Assembly: GCF_030027245.1 (NCBI RefSeq)
Contig: NZ_JASERT010000003.1
Span: forward strand, 62,001-126,000
Length of the DNA: 64,000 bases
DNA from: Asticcacaulis sp. EMRT-3
GTDB taxonomy: Bacteria > Pseudomonadota > Alphaproteobacteria > Caulobacterales > Caulobacteraceae
Direction of reading: 5' to 3'
Position 1 is the stretch's first letter. Every line of letters starts with the position of its first letter. Below are positions 1 to 9,315 of the stretch, piece by piece. Position numbers and translations under genes: made by a program. Below the pieces are notes generated by a model. It was not told the DNA's origin and did no database searches. It was given only the letters and a program-made list of their open reading frames with translations.

Positions 1-166
1 TAACCGCGCACTCTGAAAACGCTAAACGCCGCTTGCGCAGGGGAGCACCCCTATAAGGTGATGCTATCACCAAAAAGTCTATCTTGGGTTGAATCATCTT
101 TTAAAATAACAAGTGTATAAATACCTGCATCGCGCGGAACTTGCATTTTAACCGGACCCAAGGAAA
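1..166 (+). promoter_or_regulatory. leader upstream of the lysR gene
   Basis: Non-coding stretch that must hold the promoter of the LysR gene. It contains two small dyads, AGGGG-AGCA-CCCCT near base 40 and GGTGA-TGCTA-TCACC at 57-71. The second could be an operator because LysR proteins usually bind short dyads upstream of their own gene, but no T-N11-A box could be fixed with confidence. A ribosome binding site, AAGGAAA, sits directly before the ATG. Whatever is transcribed divergently lies outside the window. Confidence 0.3.
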
Positions 167-1081
167 ATGGATCGTTTTGGAGCCATGAGAGCGTTTGTGG
201 CTGTCACTGAGCACTCGAGCTTTGCAAAAGCCGCGCTTCATACGGGAGTCAGCAGACCTGGGATTTCGCGTGCTATTCAGGATCTCGAAAGCGCCTTAGG
301 CGTGCGCCTCCTTGCCCGTACGACCAGGACTGTCGTTTTGACTTTCGCGGGCAAAAGATATTTTGACGACTGTAGACGCATCCTCTCCGACATAGCGATG
401 GCTGACGCGTCTGCCGCCGGGCTACCTATCGGACCTAGCGGAAATCTGAAGATTGCAGCACCGCCGGCTTTCGGTCGAAAATTTATTTTACCCGTAGTCG
501 CAGAGTACCTTTCACTTCATTCAAAAGTCACTGTTGACGTAAACTTTGGCGAGGGCTCCACAACGGTGCCAGACTCTTGCGCAGATCTGATATTCTGCCT
601 TGGCCACAGCCAAACACAGCCTTCAAGTGCCATCCAGATAGGTGCCGCCAAAAGGATCGTCTGTGCAGCTCCCTCCTACCTTGCCACCTATGGTGAACCC
701 CAATCACCATCCGATTTGACCGGTCATCACGTTATCATGACAAAAGACACAGCAACGCCCTACCGCTGGGAATTCAAGGACAATCAATCCCCTAAGTCTG
801 CAGTGCTCCCCCGTCTAATTTGCAGTCATGCTGAAGATGCGGTCGCCGCCGCAATCGAAGGGTGCGGTCTGGTCTGTGCAATGTCCTATCATGTCGAGGC
901 GGCAATCAGGAAGGCAAACCTCAGGCCAGTTCTCACCGCATTTGAGGCAGAGGCGGTTCCGATCCATATAGGCTATCAGGATGTTCGCGGCGCATGGGAC
1001 AAGGTTCGTCCCTTTGTCGATCTCACAATGGCCCATCTCGGCGCCAATAAGATTTTTCGATTAGCCACTCAGCTCGCCTGA
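167..1081 (+). CDS. LysR-family transcriptional regulator
   Basis: A 304-aa DNA-binding regulator of usual LysR length. The N-terminal winged helix-turn-helix covers about residues 1-60 (FVAVTEHSSFAKAALHTGVS, followed by a recognition helix containing SRPGISRAIQDLE). The periplasmic-binding-protein-like effector domain follows from about residue 90. The ATG has an AAGGAAA ribosome binding site. The gene ends 2 bp from the stop codon of the convergent relaxase gene, with no terminator between them. Its target is not visible; LysR genes usually control a divergent neighbour, which would lie left of the window. Cytosolic, probably ligand-responsive. The family call is firm and the ligand unknown. 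Confidence 0.93.
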   Translation: MDRFGAMRAFVAVTEHSSFAKAALHTGVSRPGISRAIQDLESALGVRLLARTTRTVVLTFAGKRYFDDCRRILSDIAMADASAAGLPIGPSGNLKIAAPPAFGRKFILPVVAEYLSLHSKVTVDVNFGEGSTTVPDSCADLIFCLGHSQTQPSSAIQIGAAKRIVCAAPSYLATYGEPQSPSDLTGHHVIMTKDTATPYRWEFKDNQSPKSAVLPRLICSHAEDAVAAAIEGCGLVCAMSYHVEAAIRKANLRPVLTAFEAEAVPIHIGYQDVRGAWDKVRPFVDLTMAHLGANKIFRLATQLA

Positions 1082-1083
1082 GG

Positions 1084-2103
1084 TCACCTTTCCGGCTGGT
1101 CTTTATCGATTTTTCGATCTTTAGTGGGAACCGTCCGTCCTGAAGCCTCAGCGATCCGATCAGCTAAATCCATCGCCAGGCGGCGATCCGCCCCATCATC
1201 TGATGTCGCCAAGGCAGTCGCTATGTGTCGATAACCCTCGATAATACGTGCCTGCGTAAACTTCGCCTTTTTTGCCCTGATGAGATCAGGCGCGGACCTT
1301 CCTATCTGATCAAGGGGTTCCCCGCGGTCCCGCATTTTTGCCACCGATGTTTTGGTGCCCCGCTGGCGCTGTAAACGCACCTGCCGGGATGTCGCGACGG
1401 CCTCAACACCATGGTCGCGTAAGCTTTGCGCGAAACCCTCCCTCCAACGCTGAAGGTCGCCTTTTCGAGGATTCATCCGGACGCCTGCATCTGATCGGGC
1501 CTTGACGCTCAAATGGACATGTGGATGCCGAGCCGGCTCTGGGTCTGGGTCTGTCTCAAAAGTGTGGAGCGCCATGACATATTCGTGGCCAGCAAACTCC
1601 GACTTTGCGAAATCGCGAGCCGCTTTGTGCAACTGGTGAGGGTCTGTGCCTTCAGGCATGGACAGAACGATATTGAAGGCCTCACGCGTGGTTGTCTCGT
1701 CCTTGATGCGATAACCGCTCGTTTGCCAATCGTCGCGCAAATGATCGATCTCTCCCCTGCCCTCGACGATCTGACCATCCTGATTTTCGAGCGCAATCTG
1801 ACCGTTGCGCGAGATATAGTCGAAGTGCGCCTTGATCTGGTTCATTCCATTACCGCCACCTGAGATCTTGACCATGACCTCAGGAACACGCCGCGCAATG
1901 GCGTCAAGTTTCTTACGAATGCGCGCCGCACTGTCAGTCGTGGAGATCGTTCCGCCGGATGTAGCTTTCTTGGTATTTCGTCGCGGCTTAACACCGGTCA
2001 AGGTGCTCTTTGCCTCCGGCCGGGGTCGGGGCGGATGGGTCTGATTAAACAGGCTGGCGCCCCAGTCAACAAGGATACCGTCGACATAGATTTTTGAGCT
2101 CAC
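1084..2103 (-). CDS. relaxase / mobilization nuclease (VirD2-like, PF03432)
   Basis: This enzyme would nick oriT and carry the transferred strand into the recipient. Near residue 90 it has the catalytic region of the relaxase/mobilization nuclease family, KAHFDYISRNG with the likely nucleophilic tyrosine. About 95 residues later comes the metal-binding triad HPHVH (residues 193-197). A GTG at 2103 is chosen as start because GGAGG lies 5 nt upstream and the codon overlaps the mobC stop (GTGA); a GTG 12 nt further upstream has no such signal. Translation is therefore probably coupled to MobC. It is the last gene of the transfer operon. At 339 aa it is short, with only a charged C-terminal tail after the nuclease domain and no helicase or primase domain. 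Confidence 0.88.
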   Translation of the reverse strand: MSSKIYVDGILVDWGASLFNQTHPPRPRPEAKSTLTGVKPRRNTKKATSGGTISTTDSAARIRKKLDAIARRVPEVMVKISGGGNGMNQIKAHFDYISRNGQIALENQDGQIVEGRGEIDHLRDDWQTSGYRIKDETTTREAFNIVLSMPEGTDPHQLHKAARDFAKSEFAGHEYVMALHTFETDPDPEPARHPHVHLSVKARSDAGVRMNPRKGDLQRWREGFAQSLRDHGVEAVATSRQVRLQRQRGTKTSVAKMRDRGEPLDQIGRSAPDLIRAKKAKFTQARIIEGYRHIATALATSDDGADRRLAMDLADRIAEASGRTVPTKDRKIDKDQPER

Positions 2104-2654
2104 TCGATCCTCCACCGATCGATATTCGCCGTGATGGCCGCTGAAACCCGTTCCGTATGATCGCGGATGTAGCCCTCAAGACCCTCGATCTGCGCGATAT
2201 CGTAAAGCGCGCTGTCGCCACGCACATTGAGCGACCTGGCAATCTGGTTGAGATTTCGCCCTATGGCTTGTAACTGAAGATTGGAGCGGGTCAGCACTTC
2301 AAGCTCCGCCTGACCCACCTGTGCCGACCCTGTCAATCGCGCGCGGATCAGCGCGATAAGCCATTTGCCTGGTGAAAATCCTTCTGCCGCCGCAAACGCT
2401 GCAATAGCCCTGACCTCTGATGGTGTTAGCTTAATCTCACGCCGGATTGAAGGTCGCTCGTCCGCGTCAATGATCGTTGCATAGGGTGCTATTCGAGCGT
2501 CTTCATGGCGCGGGGCCGCTTGAGTCAGGCGTTTTGCAGCTGCGCGAAGCGCAGCACTCGACGATATGCGATGGGCCTGACACCAATCGGCCCAGCATTC
2601 CTTATGGTCGCCAAGGTCAACAGTAACGAGCGTGGGTCTTAACCGCTTTGGCAT
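2100..2654 (-). CDS. MobC-like relaxosome accessory protein
   Basis: A 184-aa basic protein without signal peptide or membrane segment. Its second half carries a typical MobC pattern: an RRE-type strand followed by LTPSEVRAIAAFAAAEG, then IGRNLNQIARSLN around residue 140. MobC proteins help the relaxase open oriT. The placement supports this: it is translationally coupled upstream to the LPD7 gene (TAATG) and downstream to the relaxase (GTGA). No oriT could be pinned down, since the coding density here leaves no gap. The family assignment rests on the motif and the neighbourhood rather than on length. Confidence 0.75.
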   Translation of the reverse strand: MPKRLRPTLVTVDLGDHKECWADWCQAHRISSSAALRAAAKRLTQAAPRHEDARIAPYATIIDADERPSIRREIKLTPSEVRAIAAFAAAEGFSPGKWLIALIRARLTGSAQVGQAELEVLTRSNLQLQAIGRNLNQIARSLNVRGDSALYDIAQIEGLEGYIRDHTERVSAAITANIDRWRIE

Positions 2655-3994
2655 TACGCGCGCGATCGCTCCTTTGTAACTTTCAGTGTCGGCGCCGCCT
2701 CACCTCGCTGCTCGCTGCGCGGGGCATCGGGTGCGAATATCTGCACACCTGGTTGAAGAGCTGTAGCTTCGTGAGATCGCAGGCGTGCCTTCACCTCTTC
2801 GCGCAGTGTCTCCAGTCGCCGCACCTCCCAGATATTGCGATTGGCGGTGATGGATTTTTCACCCGAAGCCGCTTCTTTGTCTTTGATGGTGACGGTGACT
2901 GGCTGTTTTCCACGAGACACCAAGGCAATGTCGTCACCAATCTTCGCACCCCCCTCGTCCAGCGCCCGAGGCAGGTCCGCGCCCCAGACCGTATGCATGC
3001 CTTTGCTGGTTTCCAGCTTCACATAAGGGTGGGGTGGATTTTTTGGGTCATTCTCAAAGGGTGATGTGCCACGCTCAACGATCTTGCCGACATAGACGCG
3101 GTTCGACTGCAGGCGTTCCCTCGCCATTTCCTCAGCAAGAGCCACCGCCTTCTCACTATCGCCGCGCTGACGCATGATCGCCTTCAACGCGTCGATGACC
3201 ACCACTTGCTTGTCGGTCAGCGGTGGCACGACGTCCTCAATGCCACGGTCTTGACCCGGAGCACTGCGCGCACGCTCAGTTGGCGCAATAGAATTGAGCT
3301 GGGCATCTGGTTTTTTTGGGCGGGCGGCTCGTCGTTCTTCCAGTTTCGCCAGGTCCACCGCCTTCGGCCTAAAGCCCTCGGTCTCCAGGCCCTTCAGACG
3401 GGCGTGTAACCACACTTCGCGCTTGAAAGCTTCACTGCCCTTAAGGTTCAAGGTTTTCCAGCCCTTGGCGTCTGCCAGCTCGACCATCGATCGCGCGACC
3501 TCGGGGTCGTCGAGCGACGTAGTCAGGCGTCGCCCCTGATCATGGAAGGCAAGTGTGTTATCGTGATCGCGTAAATGGTATGTGTCGCCCGCGATCATAT
3601 ATCGCTTTTTCAGCGCGGCGGGCACTTCGAAGTCCAGGGCCTCTGCTATAGGCCTGGGCTTTATGGCTGGATCGTCGGCTTTGTCGCCCAAATGCGCCTT
3701 GGATTTGGCTCCGGGGTCCTTGTCATCATTGTCGATGAAGATCGGCTTATCCTGATCGCCGGGCCGGTACTTGTCCCAAAGCTCTATCGCCGCCGAGGGA
3801 GCAATGTGCGATAATTTCTCTAGGCTGGCCATCATGGCGTCAAGGTCACCGCGATCACGCCACCCTTTTTCGGCCAGCTGCGACGCCTTCATCTGAGCAT
3901 CAAGCTCGGAGACGAGCTTATCGAGGTCTTGACGTCTTGTGCCGTCGGATTCTTCCCCATGCTGGCGATCTCTTCCGTCTTCGATTTCATTCAT
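2654..3994 (-). CDS. LPD7-domain protein of the mobilization operon
   Basis: A 446-aa soluble, highly charged protein. The middle section (about residues 125-210: KKRYMIAGDTYHLRDHDN, then DDPEVARSMVELADAKGW and EAFKREVWLHARLKG) matches the large polyvalent-protein-associated domain 7, which is often fused to, or encoded beside, relaxases of alphaproteobacterial plasmids. In many plasmids this domain is part of the relaxase polypeptide; here it is a separate gene just upstream of mobC and the relaxase. The start overlaps the lipoprotein stop by 8 nt (ATGAATGA). Its role in transfer or early establishment in the recipient is inferred. Confidence 0.72.
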   Translation of the reverse strand: MNEIEDGRDRQHGEESDGTRRQDLDKLVSELDAQMKASQLAEKGWRDRGDLDAMMASLEKLSHIAPSAAIELWDKYRPGDQDKPIFIDNDDKDPGAKSKAHLGDKADDPAIKPRPIAEALDFEVPAALKKRYMIAGDTYHLRDHDNTLAFHDQGRRLTTSLDDPEVARSMVELADAKGWKTLNLKGSEAFKREVWLHARLKGLETEGFRPKAVDLAKLEERRAARPKKPDAQLNSIAPTERARSAPGQDRGIEDVVPPLTDKQVVVIDALKAIMRQRGDSEKAVALAEEMARERLQSNRVYVGKIVERGTSPFENDPKNPPHPYVKLETSKGMHTVWGADLPRALDEGGAKIGDDIALVSRGKQPVTVTIKDKEAASGEKSITANRNIWEVRRLETLREEVKARLRSHEATALQPGVQIFAPDAPRSEQRGEAAPTLKVTKERSRA

Positions 3995-4643
3995 GGGTCA
4001 AGCCTCCAATGCCACCAAGGCTATCTTGCGATGTTTGATGACCCGAAAAATCTATTCGGGTCTGATGCGGTCCGCTCTCACAGCCGCGCGTGCAATACAT
4101 GACCCGGATGCGGTTAGCTGGGATGCCCTGACTGACGAGGAACGCCTTCACGCGAACCGCCCGGTCGATGGCCAGAGCTTTTGCCGATTTTGACGTGACA
4201 GTACCGTCTGACCGGCCATGGATGGTGATACGCCCGCTGGCGCGCGCCGCCACGAGCAACGCTCCACGCGCGTCGGAGGACAGAGTAAACCGGCTGTGGC
4301 CTGCCTCGTGGTCGATTCGAAACGAGACAGAGGCGGATGGCGCACCCGCATCTGCCGGTGACGCGGTTTGCAGTGGCCCCTTCCCCTGCTCTTGCGCCAT
4401 CTGCAACATGACGAGATAGGCCTTGAGCTCACCGACCTGCCTTCTGAGATCATTGACCTGACGCTCCATGCGCGTATCCGTCGATTGGACGGGCTGAACA
4501 TGGCTCGCTTCAAATGCGGCGACAGCCATTGCACTGTTGACCGGCTGACGGTCGAGGGCATTAAAAGGTTCAGATCCGCCAGTTGACGCGCAACCGGCGA
4601 GCGCCAGAATGCTGGCCATGCCGGCAAAGCTCACGATTTTCAC
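3987..4643 (-). CDS. OmpA-like lipoprotein of the transfer operon
   Basis: A 218-aa secreted protein with a lipoprotein signal (lipobox LALAGC, Cys18) and a short coiled-coil stretch (RQVNDLRRQVGELKAYLVML). The C-terminal OmpA/MotB-like part (ITIHGRSDG, then AIDRAVRVKAFLVSQGIPANRI) is of the type that binds peptidoglycan. The start is GTG with GGAGA 7 nt upstream. The operon encodes no recognisable VirB7, so this lipoprotein could stabilise the outer-membrane core or anchor it to the wall; that is inference. Two cysteines near the end (MYCTRGC) could form a disulfide. Confidence 0.7.
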   Translation of the reverse strand: MKIVSFAGMASILALAGCASTGGSEPFNALDRQPVNSAMAVAAFEASHVQPVQSTDTRMERQVNDLRRQVGELKAYLVMLQMAQEQGKGPLQTASPADAGAPSASVSFRIDHEAGHSRFTLSSDARGALLVAARASGRITIHGRSDGTVTSKSAKALAIDRAVRVKAFLVSQGIPANRIRVMYCTRGCESGPHQTRIDFSGHQTSQDSLGGIGGLTHE

Positions 4644-4674
4644 TGTCTGGTCTCCATATTCAAGTTGGTGTGTT

Positions 4675-6789
4675 TCATTTTGCCGCCAAGAGCGGCTCAG
4701 TCTTGGTTTTGGCAGGCTTCCCGGGTGTAGACTTGCGAGCGCGAGGCTTTTTCACCACGGGTGCTTTTTTGGCTGGTGCCAGAGCATCGAAGCTATCCAT
4801 GGCGGTGTGCACAGACGTAGCGGCCGACGGGCCAGAACCCAGATCGCCAAGGTCGGGAGACAAGCTGTCGAATTGCTCCAGCACATTGTCGACCACAGCA
4901 AGCGCCTCTGCCTTGGTCGGAAATTCCTGATTGGTAATCTTAGGAACGGCTGACAAATCGATATCCAACCGGGAGACATCGATAACTTCGCCAGGTTTGA
5001 GAGCGCGTTTTCGCCCTTCGGCTTTGGCCTTGTGCAGGCCTATGTCGAGATCGGGCACTGGAGCAGAGAGTTCCGGCTGGATGAAGGCTGCGGCGTCCAG
5101 TTGCTGACGGTTCGGCAGTTTAGCCTTCAATAGGCTCAGTGACGAGCTGACCACCTTCAAGCGATTGATAAAAGTCGGGTCATCATAGTAGCGCGCCTTG
5201 CGGCACAGGATGGGCTTCGTCCCCTCAAGGAGAATGACCTCTTTGTCCTGTCCCATTTCCTTCAGTTCCTGAGGCAGCATCAGGGGGCGGCGCTGATCCG
5301 AGGTATTCTCAGAATTCGAGCCGTGCCCGCCCCCGCGGGGATGACTGGTGCCCCTGGAGACCGATTTCTCGGTATAGGTGCCCAGCATCTCGCTATAGGC
5401 GTTAGCATCGCGCTGTTCGCGCGGCGAGAAGATGATCTGAAGCGCATGGTTGGTCAGAAGTGTGCGGGTGTCGCGGTCGCCGTAAACCGACTCCAGCTGA
5501 CCAACACTTTGGACGATGGTCAAAAGACGCAAATTATAGCCCGCGAGAAACGCGTTGGCCTTGGCCACGATCCCTACCCTGCCCATGGCCGTGAATTCAT
5601 CAAGGATGAGCAGACACTGATGTTTGAGGCTTAAATTATTCTGCGGAAGCTCCCGCATGTTCAGGTTCAGCAACTGCGAGAAAAACACGTTGATCAAAAG
5701 AGAGGCGTCGGCCAGGCGGTTGGGCTGGATGCCAATATAGATTGACATCAGGTCCTTTCGGACACGAGATATGTCGAAATCGGATCCCGAAGTTGCGGCA
5801 TCGACGATCGGATTGGCAAATATGGTGAGCGGCGCATTGAAGGTGGCGAGGATGCTGGTAAGCGTATTTTCGCTCGTCGCGCAAAAACGCCCCAGCGCAT
5901 CGAGGCACGCTTCCGACAGAGCTTCGTTTCCGTTCATCCGCTTTTTTGTGAGCGACTGCAGATAGTCCTTCAAGGGCTGCCCCTTGCCGGATGACTGCCG
6001 CAAGACCTCGCCCAGGGTGCAAGGCAGTTTCGGGGTCTCAATCAGATAAAGGACTACCCCGAGGAACAAATTGCGGGCCTGGTCGTTCCAGAAATTATCT
6101 TTGCCCTCGATCGACGGATAGAAGGCCTGCGCCAGAGCCTGAATATCGCCCACGCAGTAGTTCGGATCACGGCTAACGCCATCCAGCGGATTCCAACGAT
6201 GCGTTTTGAAATCTTCGGCAAACGGCGAGAATAGAAACACGGCCTGCCCATGGTGTTCCCGGAACTTCGACGTCAGCCGAAAATTCTCCAACTTGATATC
6301 GAGCACCACAACCGAGCCTGAGAAATTCAGCAGATTGGGAATGACAACCGACACACCCTTCCCTGACCGTGTCGGCGCGGCCAGCAGAACGAACTGCTGC
6401 CCCGCAAAAATCAGATACCGCCCTTTGCGTTGGCCTACGATAATGCCTTCGTCACCGAACAAACCGGCCTTCCTGATCTCAGCTCCGGTGGCGAAACGCG
6501 CATCGCCATGCAAGCTTCTGGGCTTTGATCCCAAAACCTTAGTCATGACTAAGGCGGGTATGCCGAAGACAACCACGATCGCCATAGCAAGAGCGATCTT
6601 CAGCCGCTTCTTCTCCGCCGGCAGGTGAGAATAGAAATGCCAATAGCTGTCCCATGTGTGCAGGGTTACGTGGCTTGGCATCGCCTTACTGACGATGAAA
6701 AACAGGTTTCCGGCCAGGAATTTGACCGCGGAAAAACCAGCAACCGCGTAGATGATAAGAAGCGCCGTGATCAAAAGGGCCTTCTTCAT
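4675..6789 (-). CDS. virD4: type IV coupling protein VirD4/TraG
   Basis: A hexameric inner-membrane ATPase that would link the relaxosome to the secretion channel. Two N-terminal membrane segments (about residues 5-35 and 63-84) are followed by the Walker A motif APTRSGKG (138-145) and the Walker B LILDEFTAMG. Length (704 aa) and the C-terminal basic tail fit the family. The start overlaps the virB11 stop as ATGA. Codons 79-84 contain a perfect 18-bp palindrome found elsewhere in the window (see separate entry). This is a DNA-transfer T4SS rather than a purely effector-secreting one, because a relaxase follows. Confidence 0.95.
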   Translation of the reverse strand: MKKALLITALLIIYAVAGFSAVKFLAGNLFFIVSKAMPSHVTLHTWDSYWHFYSHLPAEKKRLKIALAMAIVVVFGIPALVMTKVLGSKPRSLHGDARFATGAEIRKAGLFGDEGIIVGQRKGRYLIFAGQQFVLLAAPTRSGKGVSVVIPNLLNFSGSVVVLDIKLENFRLTSKFREHHGQAVFLFSPFAEDFKTHRWNPLDGVSRDPNYCVGDIQALAQAFYPSIEGKDNFWNDQARNLFLGVVLYLIETPKLPCTLGEVLRQSSGKGQPLKDYLQSLTKKRMNGNEALSEACLDALGRFCATSENTLTSILATFNAPLTIFANPIVDAATSGSDFDISRVRKDLMSIYIGIQPNRLADASLLINVFFSQLLNLNMRELPQNNLSLKHQCLLILDEFTAMGRVGIVAKANAFLAGYNLRLLTIVQSVGQLESVYGDRDTRTLLTNHALQIIFSPREQRDANAYSEMLGTYTEKSVSRGTSHPRGGGHGSNSENTSDQRRPLMLPQELKEMGQDKEVILLEGTKPILCRKARYYDDPTFINRLKVVSSSLSLLKAKLPNRQQLDAAAFIQPELSAPVPDLDIGLHKAKAEGRKRALKPGEVIDVSRLDIDLSAVPKITNQEFPTKAEALAVVDNVLEQFDSLSPDLGDLGSGPSAATSVHTAMDSFDALAPAKKAPVVKKPRARKSTPGKPAKTKTEPLLAAK
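6537..6554. repeat. 18-bp palindrome, copy 1 (inside virD4)
   Basis: CCTTAGTCATGACTAAGG, a perfect palindrome lying in virD4. It is identical to the copy inside parB at 22992 and shares its 16-bp core with a copy at 41428; a near-copy lies at 43627. Three perfect 16-bp cores cannot be expected by chance in 64 kb. Candidate parS/KorB-type operator. Confidence 0.75.
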
Positions 6790-7901
6790 GGACGCGTTCC
6801 GGCATGGTGAAGCGGGGCCTGATCGAAACGGGCATTAAGCTTTGCCACCGGATCGAAATGCACTTCCGAAACGTAGCGCTCTTTACGTAACCCCGCAGAA
6901 TTCTGGGTGGTGCGTGCGGTGACATGGACAATGATGTCGATAGTCAGCTTAACCAGCGCTTTCAGCGCGTCCGAGTCGTAGCTTTCCGCATCCTCGTGCT
7001 CCTTGCACATGAAGACGTAGCGCTCAGCTGCGAGTCGACAGGATTCGGCGTGAAAACTGGTCACCGAACCGCTGTGCCCCGTAGTCAGCAGTTTGAGAAA
7101 ATCAAAGGCCTCTGAGCCACGCAGCTCGGCCAGAAGGACCCGATCCGGCTTCATGCGCATCGTGCTGGCGATCAGTTGGGCGGGGCTAACCCTGGCGACA
7201 CCCTGATCGCCCTTGCTATAAAGCAGATGTACGCTGTTGGGGTGGCGGGGCAAAAACAATTCGCGAACGTCCTCGATGGTGATGATTCGTTCTTCGACCG
7301 GGATCGCCTGGCAGATCGACTTCATGAGGGTTGTTTTGCCGGAACCGGTCTCTCCGACAATGGCGAAATTCTTCTTGGCTTTCACAGCAGCATCAAAGAA
7401 GCTGACCAGATCATTGGCCTCGAGCATAGCCATCAGATGCCGGTCTGTGACGTCAACGTCCTGAGCATGCGCACCCTGCCCTGCAGGCCTAGCCCAGACA
7501 AACCGGTCGAAGGCTCCCTCGGCGCGATAATCATCCAAGGATCTAATCGCAGCCGAAGGCAGCCGGATCGAAAAGGAAATCATCTCGGGCTCGACCACGG
7601 GCGGGACCACAATCTGAATGCGCTGGCCTCCCGGCAGAATGGCGGACAGAATAGGCTTTTGCGGGCTCAGTTCCTGATCGGTAAAGGTGGCAATGGCCTG
7701 GGCCATGCTGACAAGGCGTGCAATGGTAAGGCTTGGCACCTCATGGCGTTCCCAAACCGGGCCGACCTCGACGAAGACTTCACCTGTCCTATTCACCGAG
7801 ACCTCGGTCGCACCTGGAATGTCGAGAAAGCCAGCCAGAGGCCGCATCAACTCGCGCACGACGGTGTCGCGTGGCAGGGGCTCAACGCGCGCGCAGGTCA
7901 T
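6786..7901 (-). CDS. virB11: VirB11 secretion ATPase
   Basis: A cytoplasmic hexameric ATPase that switches the channel between pilus assembly and DNA transfer. It is 371 aa when started at the ATG that overlaps the virB10 stop by 20 nt; a longer frame exists upstream but would run through virB10 in another frame. The Walker A GETGSGKTT lies near residue 184, and the Asp box, Walker B and His box (TGHSGSVTSFHA) follow in the usual order. The N-terminal domain begins with RELMRPLAGFLDIPGATEVS. The stop overlaps the virD4 start. Confidence 0.95.
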   Translation of the reverse strand: MTCARVEPLPRDTVVRELMRPLAGFLDIPGATEVSVNRTGEVFVEVGPVWERHEVPSLTIARLVSMAQAIATFTDQELSPQKPILSAILPGGQRIQIVVPPVVEPEMISFSIRLPSAAIRSLDDYRAEGAFDRFVWARPAGQGAHAQDVDVTDRHLMAMLEANDLVSFFDAAVKAKKNFAIVGETGSGKTTLMKSICQAIPVEERIITIEDVRELFLPRHPNSVHLLYSKGDQGVARVSPAQLIASTMRMKPDRVLLAELRGSEAFDFLKLLTTGHSGSVTSFHAESCRLAAERYVFMCKEHEDAESYDSDALKALVKLTIDIIVHVTARTTQNSAGLRKERYVSEVHFDPVAKLNARFDQAPLHHAGTRP

Positions 7902-9315
7902 AGACAGTCCCAAAATCGAGGTCGCGGGCGACATAGATTGTGCCGCGATCACCCTGGTTCTTGTAGAGGGTGGGTTTGATATTGATCGTGCTCTCCAAAA
8001 CCCGGCTGGCGAACTGATCACCCGTTGAGGCCGTGTTCTGGTAGAGGATGCCGCCCGTAGCACTATTGCCGGCATTTTTGGCTTCCTCATAGGCCACCGC
8101 GTCCTTGACCGATGAGATCAGGAAGGCGCCACCGACACGTTGCCACCAGTGGCTATCGACCTTCCCCGGCAAACCCGTGGTTCCCAGGCTATCAGCGCCA
8201 GGCGAGTCGAGATTGATCACCACGCCATTGGGCGTCTTGATCCGCGTCCAGATGACAAATAGGCGCCTTTGTCCCTGCTCAAGCGAAGAGCGGTATTCAC
8301 CGGTGGCCTCGGAACCACGCTCCAGCAGGACGACCCGGCCGTTGTCGCTGTAGACGTTTTGAGTCAGGACACACGACGCCAGACCCGCCACTTCACTGAC
8401 GAGCTTCATTGACAGCCCACAGTCGATCGAATGACCTTTGGCGAGGATCATGTTGCGGTCGCCAAGCATACCTGCCATCACCTTGGGAGTAACCGAGGGC
8501 TGCAGCAGGCTGCCGACCGATCCTGATGGGCCCGAGCCGGAACCGCTGGCTGTCGCAACATCGGTTTCGGCACCTGCAGGAGCCCTCTGCCCCTGGCTTT
8601 TCATCGATTGCGCCAGGGCCAGCATCATCAGAGGATTGTTGGCAAGACTGTCGAGGCCCTGGGCCTGCCCTTGCACACCCGTCTGATTGTAACCGGCCTT
8701 GATGAGGTTGGCGCCGTTGTTGAGCAAAATATCGCCGCCATAACGGTTGGAGCGAGTGGCAGGCCCTGTGGATGTTGTTCCGGGCTGTGACGTCGCCGTG
8801 ACCGGAATGGCCTCTGTATTGCCCGCAATGGGCTCCATCTCAGGGACAATGATGCGGCCGTCACCGCAAACCTGCATGGGCTGGCCTTGCTGTGTCGTCA
8901 GGGGCTGTCCTGAGGCATCGCGGGCGGCCTGTCCTGCCTTGCCATCAGAACAACCCGTCGATGGCGAATTCGGGGTCGCTGGACCATTCGCCGTGCCAGC
9001 CTGATTCAGACTGACAGGGAGCGGTGGCGGCGTGTCTGTGTCGAAGTGCCGACGATCGTAAACGCTCGCGGGCTTGTTGACATTTTTCGCGGACGCCGCG
9101 GCCTCAGCCTTATTCGCCGTGTCGTCCTTACGCAAGGTATTGAACGTGACGACCCCGCCAATGAGCAAGACCGAAGCCAGGGCGAAGACAAAGACGATCT
9201 TGCCAAGGATGTTGGACGACGAGCCGCCCCGGCTATTGACCGAAACAATGCGGTTCAGTTGAGGGTCAGGTGCAGGCTGCGCGTTCGGCGAGGCTGAACT
9301 ATTGGATATGTCCAT
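7882..9315 (-). CDS. virB10: VirB10/TrbI core-complex protein
   Basis: It spans both membranes and forms the inner layer of the outer-membrane core. A short cytoplasmic N terminus precedes one membrane segment (KIVFVFALASVLLIGGVV), a proline-rich periplasmic linker with PPPLPV, and the C-terminal TrbI/VirB10 barrel domain (MILAKGHSIDCGLSMKLVSE, VLLERGSEATGEYR). Length 477 aa is normal. The ATG overlaps the virB9 stop as TGATG; a GTG one codon earlier is an alternative. Like other VirB10 proteins it probably senses VirB11/VirD4 activity. Confidence 0.94.
   Translation of the reverse strand: MDISNSSASPNAQPAPDPQLNRIVSVNSRGGSSSNILGKIVFVFALASVLLIGGVVTFNTLRKDDTANKAEAAASAKNVNKPASVYDRRHFDTDTPPPLPVSLNQAGTANGPATPNSPSTGCSDGKAGQAARDASGQPLTTQQGQPMQVCGDGRIIVPEMEPIAGNTEAIPVTATSQPGTTSTGPATRSNRYGGDILLNNGANLIKAGYNQTGVQGQAQGLDSLANNPLMMLALAQSMKSQGQRAPAGAETDVATASGSGSGPSGSVGSLLQPSVTPKVMAGMLGDRNMILAKGHSIDCGLSMKLVSEVAGLASCVLTQNVYSDNGRVVLLERGSEATGEYRSSLEQGQRRLFVIWTRIKTPNGVVINLDSPGADSLGTTGLPGKVDSHWWQRVGGAFLISSVKDAVAYEEAKNAGNSATGGILYQNTASTGDQFASRVLESTINIKPTLYKNQGDRGTIYVARDLDFGTVYDLRAR

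Noticed and set aside
7902..8090. Longer N terminus for VirB11
   Set aside because: It would overlap virB10 by about 200 bp in another frame; the ATG at 7901 gives the usual VirB11 length.
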